DNA of 64,000 nt from Dryocola sp032051265 (lineage in GTDB: Bacteria; Pseudomonadota; Gammaproteobacteria; Enterobacterales; Enterobacteriaceae). The notes under the pieces were generated by a model. The model worked only from the letters and a program-made list of their open reading frames with translations. It made no database searches and was not told the origin of the DNA. A program made the position numbers and the translations under genes. Below, in pieces: positions 16,762-25,834 of the stretch (positions are counted from its first letter, which is position 1; every line of letters starts with the position of its first letter). The stretch lies in the NCBI GenBank assembly GCA_032051265.1, contig DAMBYU010000006.1:248001-312000 (forward strand), given 5' to 3'.

Positions 16762-16889
16762 AGCGCCTCCGCAGAGGCGCTAAGATTGATGCCAACCACC
16801 CGAAAAGCGTGGTTTCGGGTGGTTGGGGTAAAACCATTTTCAACTTCTAATGACCCTGTCAGCATTCTCAGCGCCTCTGCGGAGGCGCT
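16762..16889. repeat. Three-palindrome cluster between atl and ybaY
   Basis: A 20-nt palindrome, AGCGCCTCCGCAGAGGCGCT (16762-16781), follows atl. Its exact reverse complement (16870-16889) precedes the ybaY stop. Between them is a 14-bp perfect hairpin, CCAACCACCCGAAA (16792-16805) against TTTCGGGTGGTTGG (16813-16826). The outer pair can fold singly, as terminators for each gene, or with each other as one large stem enclosing the inner hairpin. Confidence 0.8.
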
Positions 16890-16894
16890 AAACA

Positions 16895-17464
16895 TCAGAA
16901 CGTGGTCGGTGCAGGAACCGCAGAAGAAGGGGTTACCTGCGTCGGGGAAGTTGATGGTACGGTTGTTACTGCTCCACCGCCCGGCTGCATCGGTACCGCC
17001 GTTTGCTGCACCGGAACCAAAGTCAGATCCGCTTTCGTGCCGCCCTGATTGATAACCGGCTGTACGGTATCGGTAATAAACACCAGTTTATCGTTCACGG
17101 TGATCGCAGCACTCAGGATAATACGCGCGTTTGGCTGGACATCTGCCGGGTTAAACGGCAGCACAAAACTAAACGGCGCCTGTTTACCTTCGGTGCGGGT
17201 CACCTTCTGCGCCAGCACCTTAGACGGGGAATCGGCAAGGGAAGCATCCGACAGCGTTACCGTCAGGACAGCATCCGGCGGCAGTGCAACTTTCTGACGA
17301 ATCCAGGCCGTACCGGTTACAGATGGCTGTGCAATGACCGGCTGAGCCGTGGCTCCAGAGGTAGTTGCGGCTGGTGCCGGGGTTGGAATGTCAGCAGATT
17401 TCTGCGCGCATCCCGCAAGCGTTACCGCGACGGCTAAACCACTTAACACGTGCACAAGTTTCAT
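16895..17464 (-). CDS. ybaY: YbaY family lipoprotein
   Basis: The 189-residue lipoprotein has a signal peptide ending in the lipobox LAGC (Cys19), a Pro/Ala/Thr-rich spacer, a beta-rich YbaY/META-like domain (about 55-155; GTAWIRQKVALPPDAVLTVTL) and a low-complexity Pro/Thr-rich tail. The start was set at 17464 (MKLVHV), with AAGGAGA about 9 nt upstream. A longer frame to 17512 would bury the signal peptide. Function is unknown. The E. coli homologue has been linked to glycoprotein/polysaccharide metabolism by annotation only. Confidence 0.9.
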   Translation of the reverse strand: MKLVHVLSGLAVAVTLAGCAQKSADIPTPAPAATTSGATAQPVIAQPSVTGTAWIRQKVALPPDAVLTVTLSDASLADSPSKVLAQKVTRTEGKQAPFSFVLPFNPADVQPNARIILSAAITVNDKLVFITDTVQPVINQGGTKADLTLVPVQQTAVPMQPGGGAVTTVPSTSPTQVTPSSAVPAPTTF

Positions 17465-17680
17465 TGATTTGTTCTCCTTATTATCAATGCACCAGTGGGC
17501 GCTGTGTCCCACAAGTAATGAGTGGTTAAAACATGTTTATCACGCTAAGTGTGGCACATGTCACTGAATTTTGCCTGGCACGGCCTTTGTTATCAGGTCG
17601 GGCCAGTGCTCGATCGATGCTAATAGCATGTTATAATCAGGCGACTAACGCGCGGGTTATCACTTTATTGAGGATGTTCT

Positions 17681-18541
17681 ATGAGTCAGGCGCTCAGCAA
17701 TTTATTGGCTTTGCTCAATCTGGAAAAGATTGAAGAAGGTTTGTTTCGGGGCCAGAGCGAGGACTTAGGTTTACGCCAGGTATTTGGTGGTCAGGTGGTC
17801 GGCCAGGCGCTATATGCCGCCAAAGAAACCGTTCCGGCGGAGCGCCTGGTGCACTCCTTCCACAGCTATTTCCTGCGTCCCGGTGATAGCCTGAAACCCA
17901 TCGTTTATGACGTTGAAACGCTGCGCGACGGCAAAAGCTTTAGCGCTCGCCGCGTCGCCGCCGTACAGAATGGCAAGCCTATTTTCTACATGACCGCCTC
18001 TTTCCAGGCGCCGGAACCGGGCTTTGAGCATCAAAAAACCATGCCGCAGGCCCCTTCGCCTGACGGGCTGATATCAGAAACGGATATAGCGCGTTCTGTC
18101 GAAAAATTCCTTCCACCGTCGGTAAAAGAAAAATTCCTTTGCGAAAAGCCACTGGAGATTCGCCCGGTAGAGTTCCATAACCCGCTCAAAGGGCATCAGG
18201 CAGAGCCAGCCCGCCAGACCTGGCTGCGCGCCAACGGCAAAATGCCGGACGACCTGCGGGTGCATCAGTATCTGCTGGGCTACGCTTCAGATTTTAATTT
18301 CCTGCCAACCGCTCTTCAGCCGCACGGCATCGGTTTTCTGGAACCCGGGATACAGATAGCGACTATCGATCATTCCATGTGGTTCCACCGTCCGTTCGAC
18401 ATGAACGACTGGTTGCTTTACAGCGTTGAGAGCACATCGGCATCAAGCGCGCGTGGTTTTGTACGCGGTGAGTTTTATAACCAGGATGGCTTGCTGGTTG
18501 CATCAACGGTGCAGGAAGGGGTAATGCGTAAGCGGGGATAG
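17681..18541 (+). CDS. tesB: Acyl-CoA thioesterase II
   Basis: TesB hydrolyses medium- and long-chain acyl-CoA to the free fatty acid and CoA. The 286-residue protein is a double hotdog. The N-terminal half has FGGQVVGQALYAA and the C-terminal half the catalytic Asp segment YASDFNFLP. GAGG lies upstream of the ATG. Order tesB-ybaY-atl follows E. coli. It is convergent with amtB. Confidence 0.97.
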   Translation: MSQALSNLLALLNLEKIEEGLFRGQSEDLGLRQVFGGQVVGQALYAAKETVPAERLVHSFHSYFLRPGDSLKPIVYDVETLRDGKSFSARRVAAVQNGKPIFYMTASFQAPEPGFEHQKTMPQAPSPDGLISETDIARSVEKFLPPSVKEKFLCEKPLEIRPVEFHNPLKGHQAEPARQTWLRANGKMPDDLRVHQYLLGYASDFNFLPTALQPHGIGFLEPGIQIATIDHSMWFHRPFDMNDWLLYSVESTSASSARGFVRGEFYNQDGLLVASTVQEGVMRKRG

Positions 18542-18581
18542 TATTCACCCTTTCTGAAAGAGAGTGCGAAAACAGACTCGA

Positions 18582-18618
18582 CCCTAATCCTCTTCCCTTT
18601 TTGGGGAGAGGATTAGGG
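18582..18618. terminator. Bidirectional terminator between tesB and amtB
   Basis: CCCTAATCCTCTTCCC and GGGGAGAGGATTAGGG form a 16-bp stem with one G-T pair around a five-T loop, between the convergent tesB and amtB stops. Confidence 0.7.
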
Positions 18619-18626
18619 GTAACTCT

Positions 18627-19913
18627 TTATGCGTTGTAAGCGTTCTCACCGTGGCTGTTGACATCCAGCCCTTCGCGCTCCTGCTCCTCTGGCACACGCA
18701 GACCAACGGTCAGGTCAGCGACCTTAAAGCCGATAAAGGCCACGACGCCAGACCATACGATAGTCACGCCAATGCTTTCAAGCTGTACCAGAACCTGATG
18801 GCCCATGGTCACGCCTTCCGCGTAACCCACGCCACCCAGTGAAGCCGCAGCAAAGATGCCGGTCATAATGCAGCCAACGATGCCGCAAACGCCGTGCACG
18901 CCGAACACATCGCATGGGTCATCAACACGCAGCCATTTCTTCAGCAGCGTCACGCCCCACAAGCCAGCCAGACCCGCAGCGATACCGATAATCAACGCAC
19001 CGCCTACGCCGACATAACCACAAGCCGGGGTGATCCCCACCAGACCTGCAATTGCACCGGAACAGGCGCCAAGCAGCGATGGCTTACCGCGCAGCGCCCA
19101 CTCGCCAAAGATCCAACCCAGCACCGCGGCCGCCGTTGCCACCACCGTGTTCACGAAGGCCAGAGCGGCAATTTCGTTAGCAGAGCTTGCAGAGCCGGCG
19201 TTGAAACCGAACCAGCCAAAGTAGAGAATTGCGGTGCCCATGAAGACCATTGGCAGGTTATGCGGTTTGAAGGCTTCTTTGCCATAACCCACACGTTTAC
19301 CGACCAGGTAAGCCCCCACCAGGCCTGCAACCGCAGCATTAATATGCACAACCGTGCCGCCTGCGAAGTCCATAGCGCCGTGTGTCCCCAGCAGACCACC
19401 GCCCCATACCATATGTGCGATCGGCACATAGGAGAGCGTCAGCCAGACCAGAACGAAAATGAGCACGGCGGAGAATTTAATACGCTCAGCCAGCGCACCA
19501 ACAATCAGCCCTACGGTGATACAGGCGAAAGAGCCCTGGAACGCCACGTGAATATACTGATAGAAAGAGCCCATCAGCGCGGTCAGCTGGATATTCCTGA
19601 GCATCACCCAGTCGAAGTTACCGAAGAAGCTGCCGCCCGTACCAAAGGCCAGCGTATAGCCGTAAACCACCCACAGTACGCAAACCAGCGCGAAGGTCAC
19701 CGAAACCTGCGTCAGCATCGAAAGCACGTTTTTAGAGCGAATCAGACCGCCGTAAAACAGCGCAAGCCCGGGAATTGTCATAAACAGCACCAACGCGGTG
19801 CAAATCATCATAAAGGCGTTATCTGCTTTATCGGCAACGGCCGGAGCGGCCTGAGCCAGCGACGGCGCAAGTGCCAGGGCTACAACGCCTGATACGGAGG
19901 CTAATTTCTTCAT
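18627..19913 (-). CDS. amtB: Ammonium channel AmtB
   Basis: AmtB is the trimeric inner-membrane ammonium channel used when nitrogen is scarce. The 428 residues begin with a cleavable signal peptide (ending about LAQA/AP, residue 23) and continue with eleven membrane helices. The helix start ADNAFMMICTALVLFMTIPGLALFYGG, the motif DFAGGTVVHI with one pore histidine, and FGVHGVCGIVG with the other are visible. The ATG at 19913 gives the same length as E. coli. It is the second gene of the glnK operon, 30 nt downstream, and GlnK closes the channel by direct binding. Confidence 0.97.
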   Translation of the reverse strand: MKKLASVSGVVALALAPSLAQAAPAVADKADNAFMMICTALVLFMTIPGLALFYGGLIRSKNVLSMLTQVSVTFALVCVLWVVYGYTLAFGTGGSFFGNFDWVMLRNIQLTALMGSFYQYIHVAFQGSFACITVGLIVGALAERIKFSAVLIFVLVWLTLSYVPIAHMVWGGGLLGTHGAMDFAGGTVVHINAAVAGLVGAYLVGKRVGYGKEAFKPHNLPMVFMGTAILYFGWFGFNAGSASSANEIAALAFVNTVVATAAAVLGWIFGEWALRGKPSLLGACSGAIAGLVGITPACGYVGVGGALIIGIAAGLAGLWGVTLLKKWLRVDDPCDVFGVHGVCGIVGCIMTGIFAAASLGGVGYAEGVTMGHQVLVQLESIGVTIVWSGVVAFIGFKVADLTVGLRVPEEQEREGLDVNSHGENAYNA

Positions 19914-19943
19914 TTTCTCTGTCCCTTTCACGATTGGGGAGGC

Positions 19944-20282
19944 TTACAGTGCAGCTTCGTCGGCTTCGCCGGTACGAATACGAATGACACGTTGCAGTTC
20001 GGCAACAAAAATTTTGCCGTCACCAATTTTGCCGGTGTAGGCCGCTTTGCTAATCACATCAACCACTTCATCAAGCTGGTCATCGGCAATAGCCACATCG
20101 ATTTTCACTTTTGGCAGGAAATTAACGCTGTATTCCGCCCCGCGATACAACTCTGCATGACCTTTCTGACGACCAAAGCCTTTTACCTCGGTGACGGTCA
20201 GTCCCTGAATGCCGATAGAAGACAACGCCTCACGCACGTCTTCGAGTTTGAACGGTTTTATTACCACGGTAACCAGCTTCAT
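19944..20282 (-). CDS. glnK: PII nitrogen regulatory protein GlnK
   Basis: GlnK is a 112-residue trimeric signalling protein. It senses 2-oxoglutarate and ATP/ADP, is uridylylated at Tyr51 (GAEYSVNF), and plugs AmtB when ammonium returns. The T-loop and the C-terminal GDGKIFVAELQRVIRIRTGE are intact. The ATG at 20282 follows GGAGGGG. The operon has a sigma54 promoter and an upstream NtrC site. Confidence 0.97.
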   Translation of the reverse strand: MKLVTVVIKPFKLEDVREALSSIGIQGLTVTEVKGFGRQKGHAELYRGAEYSVNFLPKVKIDVAIADDQLDEVVDVISKAAYTGKIGDGKIFVAELQRVIRIRTGEADEAAL

Positions 20283-20335
20283 AGATTCCCCTCCAGTCAG
20301 AATTGGTAATTGCTCTGCAATACTTTTGTTATAAA

Positions 20336-20350
20336 GCAAGCCGCGTGCCA
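20336..20350 (-). promoter_or_regulatory. Sigma54 promoter of glnK-amtB
   Basis: On the minus strand TGGCAC-GCGGC-TTGC matches the -24/-12 consensus exactly. It is 54 nt before the glnK ATG. Confidence 0.92.
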
Positions 20351-20456
20351 GAAATGAAAACTATGCTTTTAACGGCGCCTTAGTCAGCGGTGGCGGGAGA
20401 TTATTCAGCATGGGAAAAGAGCGGCGGGAATTCAGATTGTTCCTGGAAAGAAAAAA

Positions 20457-20473
20457 CGCACTATGCTGGTGCA
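20457..20473. promoter_or_regulatory. NtrC enhancer site for glnK
   Basis: CGCACTATGCTGGTGCA differs at only a few positions from the NtrC consensus (TGCACTATTTTGGTGCA) and lies about 110 bp upstream of the sigma54 promoter. A half-site TGCACCA (20490-20496) follows and may be a second, weaker site. Confidence 0.8.
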
Positions 20474-20546
20474 CAGTGCGTTTCAATATTGCACCAACGG
20501 GACTCTTCCCTGGCGTTGTGCAAATTTATTGCCTGTTGCTGGTGCA

Positions 20547-22325
20547 TCAGGCGATAAGCGATTCCTCGTGCGTGGCGGCGGCCAGCTCTTCACCAGCCAG
20601 TTGCAGCTGATACATCTGCCAGTAGCGCCCTTCCGAGGCCAGCAGTTCGCTGTGCGTGCCCCGCTCAACCGCCTGACCACGGTGCAGCACCAGAATGGTA
20701 TCCGCATCGGTAATCGTCGATAAGCGGTGGGCGATCACCACAAGCGTGGTATGTTCGCGAATGGCCGTCAGCGCCTGCTGGATAGCCTGCTCGGTACCGG
20801 AGTCGATATTCGCGGTCGCTTCATCCAGAATGAGGATTTGCGGAGCATCAACCAGCACGCGCGCCAGCGCCAGCAGCTGTTTTTGCCCAACGGACAAGTT
20901 ATTGCCCTGTTCGCCCAGGCGGGTGTGGATATCGTCCGCCATCGTGCGTGCGAGATCCGCCAGCTGCACCGTTTCCAGCGCCTGCCATACGGCCTCTTCG
21001 CTGATATCGCGCCCCAGGGTGACGTTGGCGAAGAATGAATCCGCCAGAACCACCGGATCCTGTTGCACCATGGCAACGCCGCGGCGCAGGGTATCGTGGC
21101 TGAGCGTAGCTAACGGGCGGCCATCAAGACGTATTTCGCCGCTGGTCAGCGGGTAATAACCCATCAACAGGTTAGCCAGCGTACTTTTGCCGCTGCCCGT
21201 ATGCCCCACCAGCGCCACAAAGCTGCGCGACGGTACTTCCAGATTAATATCCTGCAGCACCAGGCGATCGCCACGGTAGGCAAAAGAAACGTTATCCACG
21301 CTGATGTTGCCGCTTGCCAGCGGACGAGTATCGTTGCCGTAATCCTGGCGTTTACCATCCATCAGCTCAAAAACACGCTCCCCGGCAACCACCGCCTGCT
21401 GCAGCATCGACTGCTGAGTGGTCAGTTCGATAAGCGGCTCGTTGAGCCGACCAAGGTAGTTAATGAAGGCATACAGCACGCCCACTTCAATCGTGCCTAC
21501 CGAGGTGAAGCCGAACAGCATCAGTAATCCGCAAAGCACCAGCGCAGAAAACAGGCTAAGCAATGGCCGCAGCAGAAAACCGTCCAGCCGCAGGGTTTGC
21601 ATACGCGCCAGATAGTGTGAACGGCTCGCCGCGCCCATACGTTCGCCAAATCGCGCCTGCTGGCGGAACTGCTGGATAACGCTCATGCCGTTGATAACTT
21701 CGTTGAAGCCATCGTTAATATCCGCCAGATAGCTGCGTACCCGGCGCACAATCGGCGTGCTGTAGCGCTGGTAAATCACCATCACAATCAGCACGGCCGG
21801 GAAGATAGTGACGGCGACCAGTGCCATCCGCCAGTCGAGGCTGAACATCGCCACCAGCATCGCGCCAATTAGCGCCGCGCTGCGCAAGACGGTAGCGACG
21901 ACGGTGACGTAGAGATCGCGAATCACTTCCGTGTCGTTGGTAACACGGGAAATTAACTGCCCCACGGGCTGCGTATCAAATGCGCTCAACGGCTGGCGAA
22001 GCGCCGCATCCATCACATCGGTACGCAGTTTTTGCACCACGCCAACGGCGGCCTGGTTGAAGAGCAATGCCTGCCAGTAATGCAGCCCCGCAGCCGTAAT
22101 GGAAAGCAGCAGGTAAGCCGTGGCAAGCCCGGCCACCAGCGCAACCGGCAAACGATTTTGCGAGACCATATTATCGATGAAATAGCTCACCAGCACCGGG
22201 CCGGTGACTTCCGCCGCCGCCGCGATCCACAGCATCGCTACCGCACCCGCCAGCGGTTTGCGCCACGGTGAACCGTAGGCCAGGAGACGTTTTATCGTCG
22301 GCCACTGCTTGTGGAGCTTACGCAT
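20547..22325 (-). CDS. mdlB: ABC exporter half-transporter MdlB
   Basis: The 592-residue half-transporter has six membrane helices (about 20-310) and an ATPase domain (about 340-575) with Walker A GHTGSGKST, Walker B ILILDEAT and a signature LSVGQKQL in which Gly is replaced by Val, as in the E. coli protein. It probably pairs with MdlA as a heterodimeric exporter. The substrate is unknown. The true start at 22325 overlaps the mdlA stop by 8 nt, so translation is coupled. Confidence 0.95.
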   Translation of the reverse strand: MRKLHKQWPTIKRLLAYGSPWRKPLAGAVAMLWIAAAAEVTGPVLVSYFIDNMVSQNRLPVALVAGLATAYLLLSITAAGLHYWQALLFNQAAVGVVQKLRTDVMDAALRQPLSAFDTQPVGQLISRVTNDTEVIRDLYVTVVATVLRSAALIGAMLVAMFSLDWRMALVAVTIFPAVLIVMVIYQRYSTPIVRRVRSYLADINDGFNEVINGMSVIQQFRQQARFGERMGAASRSHYLARMQTLRLDGFLLRPLLSLFSALVLCGLLMLFGFTSVGTIEVGVLYAFINYLGRLNEPLIELTTQQSMLQQAVVAGERVFELMDGKRQDYGNDTRPLASGNISVDNVSFAYRGDRLVLQDINLEVPSRSFVALVGHTGSGKSTLANLLMGYYPLTSGEIRLDGRPLATLSHDTLRRGVAMVQQDPVVLADSFFANVTLGRDISEEAVWQALETVQLADLARTMADDIHTRLGEQGNNLSVGQKQLLALARVLVDAPQILILDEATANIDSGTEQAIQQALTAIREHTTLVVIAHRLSTITDADTILVLHRGQAVERGTHSELLASEGRYWQMYQLQLAGEELAAATHEESLIA

Positions 22326-24093
22326 TGGCTTCCTCCGTATCGACCGCTTCTGGCACATCGTCCAGCGCAGCTTCCAGTTGCTGATAACGATACATATCGC
22401 GATACCATCCTTGCCGGGAAACCAGCACGTCATGATTACCGCGCTGGGCAACGTGCCCGTGCTGCAAAACCAGAATTTCACTCGCTTCGGTCAACGCTGA
22501 CAGGCGGTGCGCGCTGATAATCACCGTGCGGTTCTCCCCCCACTGACGCAGGTTGTGAAGGATCTGGTATTCGGTACGCCCGTCTACCGCCGAAAGCGCA
22601 TCGTCGAGAATAAGGATTTCCGCATCCAGCAACAGCGCACGGGCAATGGAGATACGCTGTTTCTGCCCACCGGAGAGCATTACGCCGCGCTCGCCTACTT
22701 CCGTTTCGTAGCCCTGCGGCAGGCGCAAAATATCTTCATGTACGCTTGCAAGGCGCGCGACATGTTCAATTTCCTGCTGCGTGGCGTTCGGTTTACCCAG
22801 CGCGATATTGTTCGCCACGGTATCGGAGAATAAGAACGGCGTCTGGTTCACAACCGCAAGGCGGCTGCGCCAGGCGTCGAGCTGCATCTGCGCCAGCGGG
22901 ATATCGTGGAAGCGGATATCGCCCTGGTCGATGTCAAAATGGCGCTGGAGCAGGGATAAAATGGTGCTTTTCCCCGCACCGGTCGGGCCGCATAATCCAA
23001 GCATGCCGCCGGGTTTTAGCGTGAATGAAACATTCTCAAGCGTCGGCTGCGCGGTTTGCGGGTAGTGGAAAGCGCGAATAGTAGCCTGCACGGTGCCGCG
23101 CCCGGACGGCGCTGCTTTCTCGCCGTCAGTTACCGAGGGCGCTTCTTCCAGCATGCTGCGAATACGGCTATAGGCGGCGCTGCCGCGCTCGACAATATTG
23201 AACATCCATGCCAGCGCCAGCATCGGCCAAATCATCAGGCCCAGATACATGACGAAGCTCGTAAGCTGCCCGAGCGTTAACGTACCCTGCATCACCATCC
23301 AGCTCCCGCCGCCTATCGCCAGCAGGTTTGCTGTGCCGATTGCGATATAAATGGTTGGGTCAAAACGGGCATCCACCCGCGCCACGCGCATGTTCTTCGC
23401 CCCGGCGTCCTGCGCTTCGGAGGCAAATAACGCCGACTGTCTCTCCTCCAGACCAAAAGCTTTGATCATACGGATGCTGGTTAAGCTTTCCTGGGTGCGA
23501 TCGTTAAGGGTTGAGAACGCCGCCTGAGCGAGTTTGAAACGCTGGTGTAGCTGGTCGCCGTAACGTTTGATAACCAACGCCATTACCGGCATGGGGAGCA
23601 GCGCCAGCAGCGTTAACTCCCAGCTAATCTGGGTGGACATAACAATCAGCACCGCGCAGCCCATCACCAGCGAGTCCACCAGCGTCAGCACGCCTTCGCC
23701 TGCGGCGAATACCACGCGGTCTACGTCATTCGTGGCTCGCGCCATTAAGTCGCCGGTACGATGGCGAAGATAAAATTCGGGATGCTGGCGGCTTAGCTGA
23801 CGGTAGTAATCCTCACGTAATTCGACCGCAAGCTGGTAAGACGCGCCAAACAACAGCACGCGCCACACGTAGCGCAGCGCATACACCACAACGGCAATTA
23901 CAATCATCACGGCAAGCCACATCAGCACCTGTTGTCCTGACAGGCGATGTTCAGTGACGCCATCCACAATCACGCCCACCAGTTTTGGCGGCACGAGTTG
24001 CAGAATAGCGATGATGATAAGCAAGGCCACCGCCCCGAGATAGCGACGCCATTCACGGGTGAAGTACCAGCTTAATTGAGCAAATAATCGCAC
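22318..24093 (-). CDS. mdlA: ABC exporter half-transporter MdlA
   Basis: The 591-residue partner of MdlB has six membrane helices and an ATPase domain with Walker A GPTGAGKST, the standard signature LSGGQKQR and Walker B ILILDDAL, where Asp replaces the usual catalytic Glu. With the altered MdlB signature this implies an asymmetric heterodimer with one full and one weak ATP site (inference). The start codon is GTG, with AGGA about 10 nt upstream. Confidence 0.94.
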   Translation of the reverse strand: MRLFAQLSWYFTREWRRYLGAVALLIIIAILQLVPPKLVGVIVDGVTEHRLSGQQVLMWLAVMIVIAVVVYALRYVWRVLLFGASYQLAVELREDYYRQLSRQHPEFYLRHRTGDLMARATNDVDRVVFAAGEGVLTLVDSLVMGCAVLIVMSTQISWELTLLALLPMPVMALVIKRYGDQLHQRFKLAQAAFSTLNDRTQESLTSIRMIKAFGLEERQSALFASEAQDAGAKNMRVARVDARFDPTIYIAIGTANLLAIGGGSWMVMQGTLTLGQLTSFVMYLGLMIWPMLALAWMFNIVERGSAAYSRIRSMLEEAPSVTDGEKAAPSGRGTVQATIRAFHYPQTAQPTLENVSFTLKPGGMLGLCGPTGAGKSTILSLLQRHFDIDQGDIRFHDIPLAQMQLDAWRSRLAVVNQTPFLFSDTVANNIALGKPNATQQEIEHVARLASVHEDILRLPQGYETEVGERGVMLSGGQKQRISIARALLLDAEILILDDALSAVDGRTEYQILHNLRQWGENRTVIISAHRLSALTEASEILVLQHGHVAQRGNHDVLVSRQGWYRDMYRYQQLEAALDDVPEAVDTEEANA

Positions 24094-24169
24094 GCGGTTT
24101 TATTCCTGATTTGCAGTCTGCCGACGAGGGCGCTAAAGAAGTGCCGAGAAGCGCTAAAACGCAGCGTGG

Positions 24170-24631
24170 TTAACCGCTTATCGGCAAAGCTGTAGTGTAT
24201 TTTATCTGTTCCATGGCAAAACTCGAAGTCACATCGGTTAAACCAGGAATACCGTTGACCAGACGCTTATAAAAATCGTCGTAACGCTTCATGTCCGCCA
24301 CCTGCACACGCATCAGGTAGTCATACTCGCCTGCCATACGCCAGAAGCCGAGAACTTCGGGCATCTCCTCCACTACGCTCACAAATTTGCCGTACCACTC
24401 GCTGCTGTGCTGCTGGGTTTTTATCAGCACGAAAGCCGTGAGGCCCAGGCCAAGTTTTTCGGGATCCAGCAAAGCGACTTTCGCGCGCACAATGCCGTCG
24501 TCTTCGAGTTTTTTCAGGCGCTTCCAGCAGGGCGTGGTGGTCAGATTAACGGCATCAGCCAGCGCCTGCAAAGAGAGGGTACAGTCTTCCTGCAGCAAGG
24601 ATAGTAGCTTACGGTCAATTTTATCTATCAT
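24170..24631 (-). CDS. decR: Lrp-family cysteine-responsive regulator DecR/CcdR
   Basis: The 153-residue Lrp-type activator is the DecR (YbaO) of E. coli and CcdR of Pantoea. It senses cysteine and induces cysteine breakdown. The HTH is SLQALADAVNLTTTPCWKRLKKLEDDGIV, followed by the RAM domain (GFWRMAGEYDYLMRVQVADM). It is divergent from a cysteine-synthase-fold gene that matches its known target type. AGAG lies before the ATG. Confidence 0.94.
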   Translation of the reverse strand: MIDKIDRKLLSLLQEDCTLSLQALADAVNLTTTPCWKRLKKLEDDGIVRAKVALLDPEKLGLGLTAFVLIKTQQHSSEWYGKFVSVVEEMPEVLGFWRMAGEYDYLMRVQVADMKRYDDFYKRLVNGIPGLTDVTSSFAMEQIKYTTALPISG

Positions 24632-24643
24632 AACGCTCTTCTG

Positions 24644-24658
24644 GAGAAAATTTTTCTC
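24644..24658. promoter_or_regulatory. Candidate DecR operator in decR-ccdA gap
   Basis: GAGAAAATTTTTCTC is a near-perfect AT-rich palindrome 13 nt upstream of the decR start in the 115-nt divergent gap. Lrp-type proteins favour such sites, so it may serve both genes. This is inferred from position and symmetry. Confidence 0.5.
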
Positions 24659-24746
24659 TAAGGAAAGCCTTATAAAGGCAAAATGGCAACTTTTTTATCC
24701 TTCTTTTGCTTTACGCTAAGCACAAATAGACAAACGGATCCCGACC

Positions 24747-25793
24747 ATGACCAGCAGCTGGGTAAACCACGCCATCAGCGAAATCAACGCCGATTACCAA
24801 CGTTCGGCAGACACGCATCTTATCCGCCTCGCCTTACCTGGTTTTCCCGGTATTCAACTGTATCTGAAAGATGAAAGCACCCATCCGACGGGCAGCCTGA
24901 AGCACCGTCTGGCGCGATCGCTGTTTCTCTATGGCTTATGCAATGGCTGGATCAAAGAAGGCACCCCCATTATCGAGGCGTCGTCTGGGTCAACCGCCGT
25001 CTCTGAGGCCTATTTTGCTCGCCTGCTGGGGCTGCCTTTTATTGCCGTTATGCCGGGATTTACGGCGAAACGTAAAATCGAGCAGATCGAGTTTTATGGC
25101 GGCCGCTGCCATTTTGTTGACAGCGCCTGTGAAATCTACGCCGCTTCCGAAATGCTGGCGCGCGAGCTGAACGGCCACTATATGGACCAGTTCACCTATG
25201 CCGAACGCGCTACCGACTGGCGCGGTAATAACAATATCGCCGACAGTATCTTCCGTCAGATGGAGCATGAGCCGCATCCGGTGCCGGACTATATCGTGAT
25301 GAGCGCCGGTACGGGCGGGACTTCCGCAACGATTGGCCGCTATCTGCGTTACCAGGGACATCCGACCCGGCTTCTGGTGGTCGATCCACAAAATTCGGTC
25401 TTCCTCGACTACTGGCATCAGCGTGACTGCGGGCTGAGCAGCAAAGTGGGCAGTAAAATCGAAGGCATCGGCCGTCCGCGCTGCGAACCCTCGTTCATCC
25501 CGGATGTTATCGATGAAATGATGCGCGTACCGGACGCCGCAAGCGTCGCCACCATGCAATGGCTGGAATCGATGCTGGGACGCAAAGTGGGCGCATCCAC
25601 CGGGACAAATATGTGGGGCGCATTACAGATGGCGGTTCGTATGCGCACCGAAGGCCGCACGGGTTCCATTGTGACGCTGCTTTGCGACAGCGGCGAGCGC
25701 TATCTGGAAACCTATTACAACGCGGAGTGGGTAAAGGCGAATATTGGAGAGTTGCAGCCGTGGCGGGCAAAAATTCAGGGTTTGCTGCAATAA
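24747..25793 (+). CDS. ccdA: Cysteine desulfhydrase, PLP-dependent (CcdA-like)
   Basis: The 348-residue enzyme of the cysteine synthase/cystathionine beta-synthase fold probably breaks cysteine down to pyruvate, ammonia and sulfide to relieve cysteine toxicity. It shows the PLP lysine in HPTGSLKHRLA, the substrate/phosphate loop EASSGSTAVSEA and the glycine-rich SAGTGGTSATIGRYL. In Pantoea ananatis the same divergent pair, ccdR-ccdA, gives cysteine-inducible resistance. E. coli K-12 has decR here but lacks this gene. The functional name rests on family and context. Confidence 0.8.
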   Translation: MTSSWVNHAISEINADYQRSADTHLIRLALPGFPGIQLYLKDESTHPTGSLKHRLARSLFLYGLCNGWIKEGTPIIEASSGSTAVSEAYFARLLGLPFIAVMPGFTAKRKIEQIEFYGGRCHFVDSACEIYAASEMLARELNGHYMDQFTYAERATDWRGNNNIADSIFRQMEHEPHPVPDYIVMSAGTGGTSATIGRYLRYQGHPTRLLVVDPQNSVFLDYWHQRDCGLSSKVGSKIEGIGRPRCEPSFIPDVIDEMMRVPDAASVATMQWLESMLGRKVGASTGTNMWGALQMAVRMRTEGRTGSIVTLLCDSGERYLETYYNAEWVKANIGELQPWRAKIQGLLQ

Positions 25794-25819
25794 AAAAGGC
25801 CGGGGTTCTCGCCCGGCCT
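25792..25819 (-). terminator. Intrinsic terminator of cof
   Basis: On the minus strand AGGCCGGG-loop-CCCGGCCT is followed by six T. It lies in the 41-nt gap between the cof and ccdA stops. Confidence 0.8.
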
Positions 25820-25834
25820 GCTGAAAATGCCTTG

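Noticed and set aside
18894..19892. Plus-strand open frame opposite amtB (332 codons)
   Set aside because: The composition is extreme (Gln/Arg/His-rich), as expected for the complement of a membrane-protein gene, and no motif is seen.
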